From contig JAFWFT010000021.1 of NCBI GenBank assembly GCA_017515505.1, forward strand, positions 1 to 36,644: a DNA stretch of 36,644 nt. Direction: 5' to 3'. This document shows, one piece after another, positions 25,262 through 33,138 of this stretch (position 1 is the first letter of the stretch; every line of letters begins with the position of its first letter). The notes under the pieces were generated by a model. The model did no database searches. It saw nothing but the letters and a program-made list of their open reading frames with translations, and was not told where the DNA came from. The DNA is from Solobacterium sp. Its GTDB lineage: Bacteria > Bacillota_I > Bacilli_A > Erysipelotrichales > Erysipelotrichaceae. Position numbers and translations under genes: made by a program.

Positions 25262-26218
25262 CTAATTTCCACTTGCTGCATTTAAGGCAGCTTGTGCCAT
25301 CGCAGCTAAGGACTTACCAGTCCAAGTCGCACCTGTAACAGAATCAATGGAATCATCAAGTGTCTTACCGACAAATTCTTGTTGTTTCTCTTCTGTTGTC
25401 GCTGTATCACCAATGCCTTCTGTATCACCAAATACAGTTAGTGTGTAATTTGTGATAGTCATCGAAGCTAAATCCACTTCAATCTCTGCTTCATTTCTCT
25501 TATACTCATGACCAGAATGAGATGCCATTCCATCTGGATCTAATAAACCAAAGCCACGAGATGTGACATGATACTTCGCAGTTGTTCCATCATTACTCAA
25601 CTCTTCCACTTCACACTTGAATTCTGCATAATCACTATTCAGTGGCAATGGATCTCCCTTAGGAGCTGGAGCAGCTTCTGCAACAGCATTTGGATCATAA
25701 CTAATGTTATTTGCTTCATTGAATAATGCTTTTGCAGCATCAATACCTTGTTGAACAGCTGTTGTTGTAATGGTTGCACCTGTTAAGAGTGGAACAGGAT
25801 CAGAAGACGTTAAACCTTTAATTTGTTCTACATAATCTCCTTCAAATGCACGAGAACCAAATCCACTTGTTTCCCCATGCTCTAATGCGGTATATCCACC
25901 AACAGTCCCATCATTGTTGAATGCGATCAAGAATGTAAAGCCATTGGAGTTATACCCCGTATTCTTAATCTTATAAATCATTCCTTTACCCTCAGCTTCA
26001 TAAACCCCTTGGATTAATCCACTTTCATCTGTAAAGTCTTTGACTTCTTTGAAGGTAGCTCCTGGATAGATGAGTTCTAAGTTTGCTTTTTCATTTTCAA
26101 TCGCAGCCGCTTCAATAATTGGAGCTGTAACTGCATTGACGCCTGCAAGTAAGGTACCACATATTGCACATAGAACACCAAGAAGTAAAACTTTATATAA
26201 TGTACTTTCTTTTTTCAT
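25262..26218 (-). CDS. rnfG: RnfG with two tandem FMN-binding domains
   Basis: 318 residues from ATG 26216-26218, with GGGGGTG upstream. One membrane helix (about 8-30) is followed by an extracytoplasmic FMN-binding domain with GETSGFGSRAF and the flavinylation motif LLTGATIT (Thr149). A linker rich in Ala and Pro (about 178-192) leads to a second FMN-binding domain (about 195-318) with HVTSRGFGLLDPDG, FGDTEGIGD and DSVTGATWTGK (Thr298). Canonical RnfG is about 180-220 residues with one such domain. The second domain is strikingly similar to the C-terminal extension of RnfD next door. ApbE, encoded divergently, should attach FMN to one or both threonines. Confidence 0.93.
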   Translation of the reverse strand: MKKESTLYKVLLLGVLCAICGTLLAGVNAVTAPIIEAAAIENEKANLELIYPGATFKEVKDFTDESGLIQGVYEAEGKGMIYKIKNTGYNSNGFTFLIAFNNDGTVGGYTALEHGETSGFGSRAFEGDYVEQIKGLTSSDPVPLLTGATITTTAVQQGIDAAKALFNEANNISYDPNAVAEAAPAPKGDPLPLNSDYAEFKCEVEELSNDGTTAKYHVTSRGFGLLDPDGMASHSGHEYKRNEAEIEVDLASMTITNYTLTVFGDTEGIGDTATTEEKQQEFVGKTLDDSIDSVTGATWTGKSLAAMAQAALNAASGN

Positions 26219-26231
26219 CTGTTTCACCCCC

Positions 26232-27746
26232 CTAGTTACCAGCTGCAGCATTTAATGCTGCTTGTACCATTGCCGCAACAGATTCACTTGTATAAGTAGC
26301 CGTTGTAACACAATCAATGCTATCGTCTAAAGATTTTCCAATATGACCATTAAGAACACCTTCTTGGGTAGCGATATCGCCAATCCCTTCCGTATCTCCA
26401 AAGTGTGTCAGTTCAATATCTTTCACTGTCATTGTTGTTACATCAACCGTAATATCTGCTTCATTACGAGAGTATTCATGACCCGTATGAGACGCAATTC
26501 CATCTGGATCTAGTAAGCCAAATCCTCTTGCGGTTACATGATAGACAGCAGTTGTTCCATCATTCGAAACCTCTTCTGCTTCTGCTTTATAAGTGGCTAA
26601 GTCTTTCGATAAGCTAATTGGTTCTCCAAAATCAACATCGACATCAAGTGCCACACTACTTCCACTAGCAGAAGGAACACTTCCTTCTTTAACTTCAGCA
26701 ATCGCACCAACTCCCATACCAACAAGTAAGAAGCAACAGCTTCCAATAAGAACCTTCTTTAAGATACTTGATGCATTCTTAATTTGGTTTCCATCAAAGA
26801 TTTTATCTAAGGCTGGTGTCAACATATTCATAATGAGGATGGAGTAAAGTACACCATCAGGCATATTCGAACGAAGACGGAAGATGACCGTAAAGACGGC
26901 TGCTCCAAGTCCAAATAGAATCTTTCCAGGGATGGTTACTGGAGATGTCACAGGATCTGTCACCATGAAGACACCACCGAATAAGACACCACCTGCTAAG
27001 ACATGGAATAACGCATAGTTGAAACCTGCCCCTTTGATTAATCCAATGAGTAATGTCAAGACAAATACACCGCCAATATAGAAGACAGGTAATTGCCAAT
27101 CAATATCTTTACGAACAATTAAGAAGACCATACATAGAAGTAGTAATACTGCACATGTACTACCCATTGTACTAACATATTGTCCTAAGAACATATTGAG
27201 AACACCACCATAGTTCCCCATGATTGCGTTAACATTTTCTGCCGATGTCATCCAACTAAAGGAATTCATCGCAACCGTTGGTGTTGCTCCACTGACTACA
27301 TCCACATTACTTCCTGCAAAGGTGCTCATTAAGACAGCTGCACCAAATGCTGCAGGGTTGAAGATGTTTTGGCCAAATCCACCAAAGACAAGTTTTCCAA
27401 ATAAGATTGCAAGTACCGTACAAATGATTAATCCATAGTAAGAAACATTCACAGATGAGATAAGCGTTAAGATAATCGCTGTTACCCAACCATACGAACT
27501 TGTAATTCCTTCTAGTACATTTTGTTTGGTACAAGCAAACCAGATTGCTTCTGTTGCTAGTGCTGCTACAACAGATGCCACTAACATAATACCCACACGC
27601 ATTGCGACTTCTGTTCCATAGTTCATTGCGTAGTATACACATGCAAAAATAGAAACAGCTAGTAAACAAAGCGTTAAGTCTCTCATGATACTTGAAGTAC
27701 TTTGAGGACTACGATAATGTGGTGCTGGTTTAAAAATAAATTTCAT
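26232..27746 (-). CDS. rnfD: RnfD fused to a C-terminal FMN-binding-like domain
   Basis: A 504-residue protein. Residues 1 to about 350 are normal RnfD: ten membrane helices, PAPHYRSPQS at the start, GGFGQNIFNPAAFG and the covalent-FMN motif DVVSGATPT (Thr155), then FMVTDPVTSPVT. After the last helix comes a Ser/Ala linker and an extra domain (about 380-504): HVTARGFGLLDPDG, HFGDTEGIGD and DCVTTATYTSES. This is a close copy of the second FMN domain of RnfG, but the motif Gly is replaced (TTAT instead of TGAT), so flavinylation there may be lost. Usual RnfD lacks this extension. It starts 16 bases after rnfC. Confidence 0.93.
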   Translation of the reverse strand: MKFIFKPAPHYRSPQSTSSIMRDLTLCLLAVSIFACVYYAMNYGTEVAMRVGIMLVASVVAALATEAIWFACTKQNVLEGITSSYGWVTAIILTLISSVNVSYYGLIICTVLAILFGKLVFGGFGQNIFNPAAFGAAVLMSTFAGSNVDVVSGATPTVAMNSFSWMTSAENVNAIMGNYGGVLNMFLGQYVSTMGSTCAVLLLLCMVFLIVRKDIDWQLPVFYIGGVFVLTLLIGLIKGAGFNYALFHVLAGGVLFGGVFMVTDPVTSPVTIPGKILFGLGAAVFTVIFRLRSNMPDGVLYSILIMNMLTPALDKIFDGNQIKNASSILKKVLIGSCCFLLVGMGVGAIAEVKEGSVPSASGSSVALDVDVDFGEPISLSKDLATYKAEAEEVSNDGTTAVYHVTARGFGLLDPDGIASHTGHEYSRNEADITVDVTTMTVKDIELTHFGDTEGIGDIATQEGVLNGHIGKSLDDSIDCVTTATYTSESVAAMVQAALNAAAGN

Positions 27747-27762
27747 TTTACCGATCCCCTTT

Positions 27763-29046
27763 CTACTTCTTTAACGCCATATAGCGCTTCGCTCTACGAA
27801 CACCTTCCGTAACATCAATCTTAGATGGGCAAATGTAACTACACATACCACATTCAATACAAGCGTTCACATCAAGTTTCACAAGCGTATCAATATCTTT
27901 AATCTTTTCTGCGGAATTAATACGGACAGGTTCTAGTCCAGATGGACATGTTTCTGTACATTTACCACAACGTAAACATTTTACTTCTTTAACTGGTTTA
28001 TATTCTAAAACGGTTAGCCCATTGACTGGTGCCCCAATCACAAATTGATCATTTGGAATGGAATTCCCCATCATAGGTCCTCCAGCGATAAGTTTTACTT
28101 CTTCCGCTGCATATCCACCACAAGCTTCCACAACATCATGTGCAGGTGTACCGATTGTTACCACCACGTTATGTGGTTCTTTTACACCATCACCAGATAC
28201 TGTTACATATTTTTCTCTTAGTGGCATTCCGTTAACTAATGCATCTGCAAGCGCAATCGCAGTCGAAGCATTATTAAGAATACATCCTGCTTCAATTGGT
28301 AAACGATCATATCGTTTCCCAGTTAATAAGAGAACTAATGTTCTTTCCCAACCAGCAGGATAAATATCCGGAACGGTACGAATTTCAACATTGGTACCTT
28401 CAAATGTCTTCTTGAGTTCCGCAATTAAATCTTTCTTATCCTCTTTAACAGCAACACAACCCTTTTTCGCTTTTGATAATTTCAATAGCGCAAGTGTTCC
28501 TGTTTTGAGTAGTGATAAATTCTCCATCATATTCTTATAATCAGCTGTTAAGTATGGTTCACACTCAACCCCATTAATGATGAATAAATCTACATTCTCA
28601 GGATTCGTAAACTTTGCATACGTTGGGAAACCTGCCCCACCAAGGCCAAGCATTCCCGCATTCTTTACGAATTCGAGTAACTCCTCATGACTAGCACTTT
28701 CATAATCTAATGTGCCAAATGGCTTATCTACTGTATTTTGGTGATCATTTTCAATCTTGATATGATCCACATTCTTAAGTGTGGTCGCCATACGTTTTTC
28801 AATCGCTACGACTTTACCTGACACCGGAGAATATACAGGTAGATAAAAATGGTCATTTCGTTCTGCAATTTTTGTCCCTACTTTCACCGTGTCTCCTACA
28901 CTGACCAAAGGTGTACAAGGCGCATTTCCATTAATTAATGGAATCCAAACAACATCTGGATTTGTTAACGTCACAATTTCCTTATGCGCTGTCAAATCCT
29001 TATGTCCATCTAGATGGTGATGCATCGGACCTGTTAAAAATGACAT
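27763..29046 (-). CDS. rnfC: RnfC, NADH-binding iron-sulfur subunit
   Basis: A 427-residue peripheral subunit and the first gene of the operon. The N-terminal part has the biotinyl-lipoyl-like barrel region (GHKDLTAHKEIV, PVYSPVSGKVVAIEKR), then the Nqo1-type NADH/FMN domain with LGLGGAGFPTYAKF, INGVECEPYLTADYK and a GGPMMGNSIP segment. Two 4Fe-4S motifs follow at the C-terminus: CLRCGKCTETCP (357-368) and CIECGMCSYICP (396-407). Length agrees with compact Firmicute RnfC proteins. It connects NAD to the ion-pumping Rnf complex. It starts at ATG with GAGGAG about 13 bases upstream. Confidence 0.96.
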   Translation of the reverse strand: MSFLTGPMHHHLDGHKDLTAHKEIVTLTNPDVVWIPLINGNAPCTPLVSVGDTVKVGTKIAERNDHFYLPVYSPVSGKVVAIEKRMATTLKNVDHIKIENDHQNTVDKPFGTLDYESASHEELLEFVKNAGMLGLGGAGFPTYAKFTNPENVDLFIINGVECEPYLTADYKNMMENLSLLKTGTLALLKLSKAKKGCVAVKEDKKDLIAELKKTFEGTNVEIRTVPDIYPAGWERTLVLLLTGKRYDRLPIEAGCILNNASTAIALADALVNGMPLREKYVTVSGDGVKEPHNVVVTIGTPAHDVVEACGGYAAEEVKLIAGGPMMGNSIPNDQFVIGAPVNGLTVLEYKPVKEVKCLRCGKCTETCPSGLEPVRINSAEKIKDIDTLVKLDVNACIECGMCSYICPSKIDVTEGVRRAKRYMALKK

Positions 29047-29112
29047 AATTCTATCCGTCTCCTCTACCGATATAAGATTATATCATAAATACTATATATA
29101 TATTTATATAAA

Positions 29113-29121
29113 TGTTATAAT
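29113..29121 (+). promoter_or_regulatory. Extended -10 promoter of apbE
   Basis: TGT-TATAAT (29113-29121) ends 10 bases before the apbE ATG at 29132, in a very AT-rich divergent region shared with rnfC. No Shine-Dalgarno sequence lies between, so the transcript should be leaderless or have a leader of about 2-5 bases. Confidence 0.6.
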
Positions 29122-29131
29122 CTTAAACGAT

Positions 29132-30256
29132 ATGAGAAAACTATTTATTGTAGGTCTTGTGAGTTGTTTATTAGGAGGTTGTACAACCCCAAATACACCA
29201 GCCCCAACTCCAGAAGTTACTTTAAAAAGTAATACCTGTATTGATTGTGGATTTGATACATTCTTTTCTTTACGTGGTTTTCCACTTGAACAAGATGAGT
29301 TTGACCAAATCTTTCAAACAAGTTCTGCGTTATTTAAAAAATATAATGATTTATTTGATATATATTATGATCATGAGAATGTGAATTCCTTACGTGTCAT
29401 TAACCAAAATGCAGGAAAAGAAGCCGTTAAAGTTGAACCTGAAATCATTGAGATGTTGAAAAAAGCCAAAGAGTTCTATGATTTATCCAATGGTGAATTT
29501 GATATTACAATGGGTGCCCTTCTTAAAATATGGCATGAATATCGTACGGAAGGGATTCTTTTAAATGAAGATGGCGAATACGGCCATCTTCCTCCACAAG
29601 AAAAATTAGAAGATGCAGCCCAATATCGTGGATGGGAATATATTGAGATTGACGAAGAAAAGAGTACTGTCTATATCACGGATGAACATGTTTCTCTTGA
29701 TGTTGGTGGAATTGCGAAAGGATTTGCGGCGGAACAAATTGCCCTCTATTTAGAAAAAGAAGGATATCATACAGGTGCCGTAAACGCTGGTGGAAACAAT
29801 CGTACATTAGGTCCTAAACCAGATGGAACCCCATGGCGTGTTGGCATTCAAGACCCTAAATCCCCTGATTCGATTGTTGTCGTCGAATATGAAGGGATTG
29901 GTTCCTTCGTCACAAGTGGAGATTATGAACGAAATTATATCGCTGAAGATGAACAACATTATCATCACATCATCGACCCTTCCACACTTTATCCCGCTCG
30001 TCATTGGCACTCGGTTTCTGTCTTTACCACAAACTCCACTGCTGCAGACTGTATTACCACAACCTTATTTACCCTCTCTTATGAAGATGGCATAGAATTT
30101 ATTAAAAAATACAAAGCAGTTCATCCAGATGAAACATTAGAAGCTGTTTGGATTACAGATACCGACAAAAAAATAAATTCCACACATACCTTCACAAAAG
30201 ATGATCAACTTATCATTTATACCGAAGGATTAGATAATAGGATTACGCTTAAGTAA
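29132..30256 (+). CDS. apbE: ApbE: FAD:protein FMN transferase lipoprotein
   Basis: A 374-residue secreted lipoprotein with signal helix MRKLFIVGLVSCLLGG and lipobox LGGC (Cys17). The ApbE fold is shown by FDTFFSLRG, NGEFDITMGALLKIW, SLDVGGIAKGFAAEQ, AVNAGGNNRTLG and HHIIDPSTLYPARHW...STAADCITTTLFTL. The enzyme transfers FMN from FAD to threonine in [ST]GAT motifs of target proteins. It is divergent from the rnf operon, whose RnfD and RnfG contain three intact motifs of this type, and acts on the outer face of the membrane where they lie. Length is normal. A terminator overlaps its stop codon. Confidence 0.95.
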   Translation: MRKLFIVGLVSCLLGGCTTPNTPAPTPEVTLKSNTCIDCGFDTFFSLRGFPLEQDEFDQIFQTSSALFKKYNDLFDIYYDHENVNSLRVINQNAGKEAVKVEPEIIEMLKKAKEFYDLSNGEFDITMGALLKIWHEYRTEGILLNEDGEYGHLPPQEKLEDAAQYRGWEYIEIDEEKSTVYITDEHVSLDVGGIAKGFAAEQIALYLEKEGYHTGAVNAGGNNRTLGPKPDGTPWRVGIQDPKSPDSIVVVEYEGIGSFVTSGDYERNYIAEDEQHYHHIIDPSTLYPARHWHSVSVFTTNSTAADCITTTLFTLSYEDGIEFIKKYKAVHPDETLEAVWITDTDKKINSTHTFTKDDQLIIYTEGLDNRITLK

Positions 30257-30266
30257 TCCTTCTTTT
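30239..30266 (+). terminator. Terminator overlapping the apbE stop codon
   Basis: Hairpin AGGATTAC (30239-30246) and GTAATCCT (30253-30260) with a short loop, followed by TCTTTT. The TAA stop (30254-30256) lies in the downstream arm. Confidence 0.75.
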
Positions 30267-30284
30267 ATGAATGTATGAAGGGAT

Positions 30285-30322
30285 TAAGAAAACCTTCGTC
30301 CCTATAGGAACGAAGGTCTTTT
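30285..30322. terminator. Bidirectional terminator between apbE and the PrsW-family gene
   Basis: Hairpin ACCTTCGT (30292-30299) and ACGAAGGT (30310-30317) with inner CCTATAGG. It is followed by CTTTTATT on the plus strand and TTTTCTTAA on the minus strand, so it should close both converging transcripts. Confidence 0.82.
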
Positions 30323-30323
30323 A

Positions 30324-31052
30324 TTAATCAAGAGGTTTTAAATACTTTTCTTTCTTTTTGACAGTAAAGAAGAATACAATCATTACAATAAAGATGATAA
30401 CAGCTAGGATTGCTAGATTAACGGATAAGAATGGAGCATATTCACCTAACGTTAAGAATTCTTCAGATAGACCAAAGTCATATGCCCCATGAATGATCCA
30501 CGCAATGAGGAAGCCAAGCACCGCATACCATTTCTTTCCTTTCACTTTCGCAAGACCATAGAACCATCCTTCAATAAATCCGAGTCCACCATGGAATGTC
30601 ATTACCCCACGTACAAGTATTTGAATCACATCCGCTCCTACAACATATAGAATCGATTCTAATAAACCAAAACATAAACCAATCGTTGTCATGAAGATAA
30701 TCATATCAAGCCATGTGTATTTATATTCCATCTTCTTAATAGAAGAATAGAATTGGAATGTCTTTACGAGTTCTTCCGATAAAGCTAATACAATAAATGT
30801 ATGATATGCCGCAAATAGAAGTGGATATGAATCTGGTCCTTTGAGTAAGAATCCTAATCCACCTTCAATAACAGCAAATAAAGCAGAACACGCAATCACA
30901 AGTAGAATTGTTATAAATCCTTTTTTAAGAACTATTTTATATGCATTGTCATATGTCTCATCATGTTGTAATCCAATCCGTTTCTTAAACCATAACAACA
31001 AGAAAACAGTAGGAAGAAAACTGATGAGTGCAGCCCCAATAATTAATACCAT
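30324..31052 (-). CDS. PrsW-family glutamic-type intramembrane protease
   Basis: A 242-residue protein with about eight membrane helices. Family marks are in order: LALSEELVKTFQF (Glu93-Glu94), FGLLESILYV (Glu132), FHGGLGFIEGWFYG (His154) and WIIHGAYDF (His188), the pattern of the PrsW/M82 peptidases, where the paired Glu and His residues form the active site. In Bacillus PrsW cuts an anti-sigma factor. An ECF sigma factor with a membrane partner is encoded about 2 kb away, but no direct link is shown. The start has a GGGGGG run 8 bases upstream of ATG. Confidence 0.85.
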   Translation of the reverse strand: MVLIIGAALISFLPTVFLLLWFKKRIGLQHDETYDNAYKIVLKKGFITILLVIACSALFAVIEGGLGFLLKGPDSYPLLFAAYHTFIVLALSEELVKTFQFYSSIKKMEYKYTWLDMIIFMTTIGLCFGLLESILYVVGADVIQILVRGVMTFHGGLGFIEGWFYGLAKVKGKKWYAVLGFLIAWIIHGAYDFGLSEEFLTLGEYAPFLSVNLAILAVIIFIVMIVFFFTVKKKEKYLKPLD

Positions 31053-31118
31053 TTTGTTATTCCCCCCTTATTTCTCTACCGATTATAGTGCAATTCTTTT
31101 CATCAATCAATTTATATT

Positions 31119-31128
31119 TGTGTACAAT
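31119..31128 (+). promoter_or_regulatory. -10 promoter element of the DUF554 gene
   Basis: TACAAT (31123-31128), preceded by TGTG, ends 6 bases before the ATG at 31135. Transcription at the usual distance would start on the A of the ATG. There is no Shine-Dalgarno sequence. Confidence 0.55.
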
Positions 31129-31134
31129 AATACT

Positions 31135-31860
31135 ATGAGAGGTTTAGGAACTTTAATCAATACCCTCGCAATTCTATTGGGAGGCTTATTAGGAAATCTT
31201 ACGGGGAAACTCTTTAAAGAAGAACAACTCTCTTCCCTTAGTAAAACTTGTGGGATTGGAGTGCTTTTCATTGCGATTGCAGGTGCGATGGAAGGCATGT
31301 TGAAGATTGATCAAGGAAATCTAATCAGTAGTAAAGCAATGCTTATTGTATTGTGTTTAATCCTTGGAACGATTCTTGGTGAACTTTTCCATATCGAAGA
31401 AGGTTTTGAAACCTTTGGTGAATGGCTAAAAAAGAAAACAGGAAACAGGAAAGATACACAATTTGTGGATGCCTTTGTGACTGCGTCTTTAACAGTATGT
31501 ATTGGCGCAATGGCAATTGTGGGTTCCTTACAAGATGGTTTAACAGGCAATTACTCAACGCTTGCGGTAAAGTCTGTTCTCGACTTTGTGATTATTGCGG
31601 TGATGGCTTCCTCTTTAGGAAAAGGCGCAACCTTTTCTTGTATCCCTGTTTTTCTACTAGAAGGTGGAATCACATTGCTTGCCCAACTCATTTCACCACT
31701 CATGAGTGAACTAGCGATTTCTTATATCTCACTTGTAGGTTCTATTTTAATCTTCTGTGTTGGTATTAATTTGGTATGGAGAAAGACCATCAAAGTCGCA
31801 AATATGTTACCAGCGATACTCTTCGCAATGATTGCAGCGTATCTACCATGGGGGTTTTAA
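31135..31860 (+). CDS. DUF554 membrane protein (YdfK/YqgA family)
   Basis: 241 residues from ATG 31135-31137; a longer open frame exists upstream but lies across the divergent promoter region. The protein has about seven membrane helices. MRGLGTLINTLAILLGGLLG, LFIAIAGAMEGM, GTILGELFHIEEGFE and FVTASLTVCIGAMAIVGSLQDGL are signatures of the DUF554 family, whose role is unknown (possibly a transporter). No ribosome-binding site is visible, and the -10 box lies so close that the mRNA is probably leaderless. It is followed at 1 base by the next gene. Confidence 0.88.
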   Translation: MRGLGTLINTLAILLGGLLGNLTGKLFKEEQLSSLSKTCGIGVLFIAIAGAMEGMLKIDQGNLISSKAMLIVLCLILGTILGELFHIEEGFETFGEWLKKKTGNRKDTQFVDAFVTASLTVCIGAMAIVGSLQDGLTGNYSTLAVKSVLDFVIIAVMASSLGKGATFSCIPVFLLEGGITLLAQLISPLMSELAISYISLVGSILIFCVGINLVWRKTIKVANMLPAILFAMIAAYLPWGF

Positions 31861-31861
31861 T

Positions 31862-32269
31862 ATGATCAACAAAATTGATGAGCTCTTACAAATGCCCTAT
31901 TGGATTATTGATATTCTTCCTAAGCAAGTTAAAGAAAACAGTCCTGGACAATACTTTAAGGTTGAAAAGTATTTCTTATCTTCAAAACACTTTCATAAAA
32001 TTAAACAAAAACATATTAACTTCATCTTGAAACTAAACTGTTATAAAGATATTTCTATCAATGAAAGTGAAATAATCAATCCTCTACCAGAAGTAATTGA
32101 AAAAGAAATGAAGAATCACTATTTATATCTTATGATGGATAACGCAATGATTTTATCCGAACCAGATGACACGCACTTAACTCTCTTTAATCCAAGTGAA
32201 GAATTATTAGAACTTGTAAAAGAGATTTCATTAAGTGAAGGCTTATATGTTTGGAAACCTACTATTTAA
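31862..32269 (+). CDS. Conserved protein of unknown function
   Basis: 135 residues from ATG 31862-31864, with GGGGG 8 bases upstream; an earlier in-frame Met lies in the DUF554 gene. It opens MINKIDELLQMPYWIIDILP, then SPGQYFKVEKYFLSSKHFHKIKQKHINF, and ends with a helical segment (SEELLELVKEISLSEGLYVWKP). There is no membrane helix. I recall similar short proteins with the MPYWIIDILPKQV opening in Firmicutes but know no function. It forms an operon with DUF554 and the interrupted methyltransferase. Confidence 0.75.
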   Translation: MINKIDELLQMPYWIIDILPKQVKENSPGQYFKVEKYFLSSKHFHKIKQKHINFILKLNCYKDISINESEIINPLPEVIEKEMKNHYLYLMMDNAMILSEPDDTHLTLFNPSEELLELVKEISLSEGLYVWKPTI

Positions 32270-32272
32270 TTT

Positions 32273-32938
32273 ATGAAACTATTAACAGAAGCTCTATTTA
32301 AATTTGGTCTTGGGATTCTACTTGTAGGATGTTTACTATTCATTCCGGCAGGTTCTTTTCATTGGTTTCATGGATGGCTCTTTATGGCTCTTCTTTTTAT
32401 CCCTATGTTTTTTGCGGGTATCATTATGTATGTGAAGGCTCCCGATCTACTTCGCTCACGCTTAAACGCAAAAGAAAAAGAATCTACCCAACAAGATGTC
32501 ATTAAATATAGTGGAATAATGTTTTTAGCTATGTTTATTGTCGCAGGTCTCAATGAACGTTTTCATTGAATGTCTTTCCCACATAGCATTGTCCTACTTG
32601 GTTGTATCCTTTTCTTACTGTCCTATCTATTATTTGGAGAAGTATTACGAGAGAATGCATATCTATCAAGAACGATAGAAGTACAAGAGAATCAAAAAGT
32701 CATTGATACAGGTCTTTATGGGATTGTTCGTCATCCTATTTATTTTGCGACTGTATTCTTATTCATAAGTATGCCCCTAATATTAAATTCCCCTATTTCT
32801 TTTCTTATCATGTTAGTTTATATCCCAATTATTATTCAACGACTTAAGAATGAAGAAGAAGTATTAGAAAAAGAATTAAATGGTTATTCTGAATATAAGA
32901 AAAAAGTTAAATATCGTTTAATACCATTTATTTACTAA
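32273..32938 (+). pseudogene. Isoprenylcysteine carboxyl methyltransferase (ICMT)-family gene interrupted by TGA
   Basis: Two halves in one frame are separated only by TGA at 32567-32569. The first half (98 residues, three or four helices) ends AGLNERFH. The second begins MSFPHSIVLLG and carries the methyltransferase signature GLYGIVRHPIYFATV, then NEEEVLEKELNGYSEY and VKYRLIPFIY. Family members have a Trp just after the ..RF(G/H) segment, so a TGG to TGA change is the simplest explanation. Since ATG follows the TGA directly, termination-reinitiation could still make two pieces. It starts 3 bases after the preceding stop without a clear ribosome-binding site. In bacteria this family methylates varied small or lipid substrates; the substrate is not known here. 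Confidence 0.8.
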
Positions 32939-32950
32939 AATACAGATAAT
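32846..32950 (+). repeat. Direct repeat copy A (3' end of ICMT-like gene and flank)
   Basis: These 105 bases match 36398-36502 with about 10 differences and no gap, through the stop codon and a further 12 identical bases (AATACAGATAAT). The pair brackets the sigma factor/ABC module. Confidence 0.9.
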
Positions 32951-33030
32951 TATTAAGAAATATTTCGTACTTTCTAATAGCAAATTCAATAATAAAAGTT
33001 TATATGCATTACACAAGGTAGATTCATAAT

Positions 33031-33063
33031 GAATGAACATTTTTGTGTTTGCATTCTTTTTTT
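33031..33063 (+). terminator. Terminator after the ICMT-like gene
   Basis: GAATGAACA (33031-33039) pairs with TGTTTGCATTC (33046-33056), allowing a two-base bulge, followed by seven T residues. It isolates the downstream sigma-factor operon from read-through. Confidence 0.7.
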
Positions 33064-33138
33064 ATCGAATGATTATAGGATTTTTATCGCACAAATGTTA
33101 CTCTTTAAACGTTATGTATATTGAGGAGGAAATAATCC

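Noticed and set aside
30841-31134. Long upstream extension of the DUF554 gene reading frame
   Set aside because: The extension runs antisense through the PrsW-family gene and the divergent promoter region. The family start MRGLGTLINTLAILLGG fits ATG 31135.
33040-33110. CRISPR-like or phage attachment repeats (TTTTTATCG twice) before the sigma gene
   Set aside because: Only a 9-base AT-rich repeat seen twice; no array, no integrase and no tRNA end nearby.
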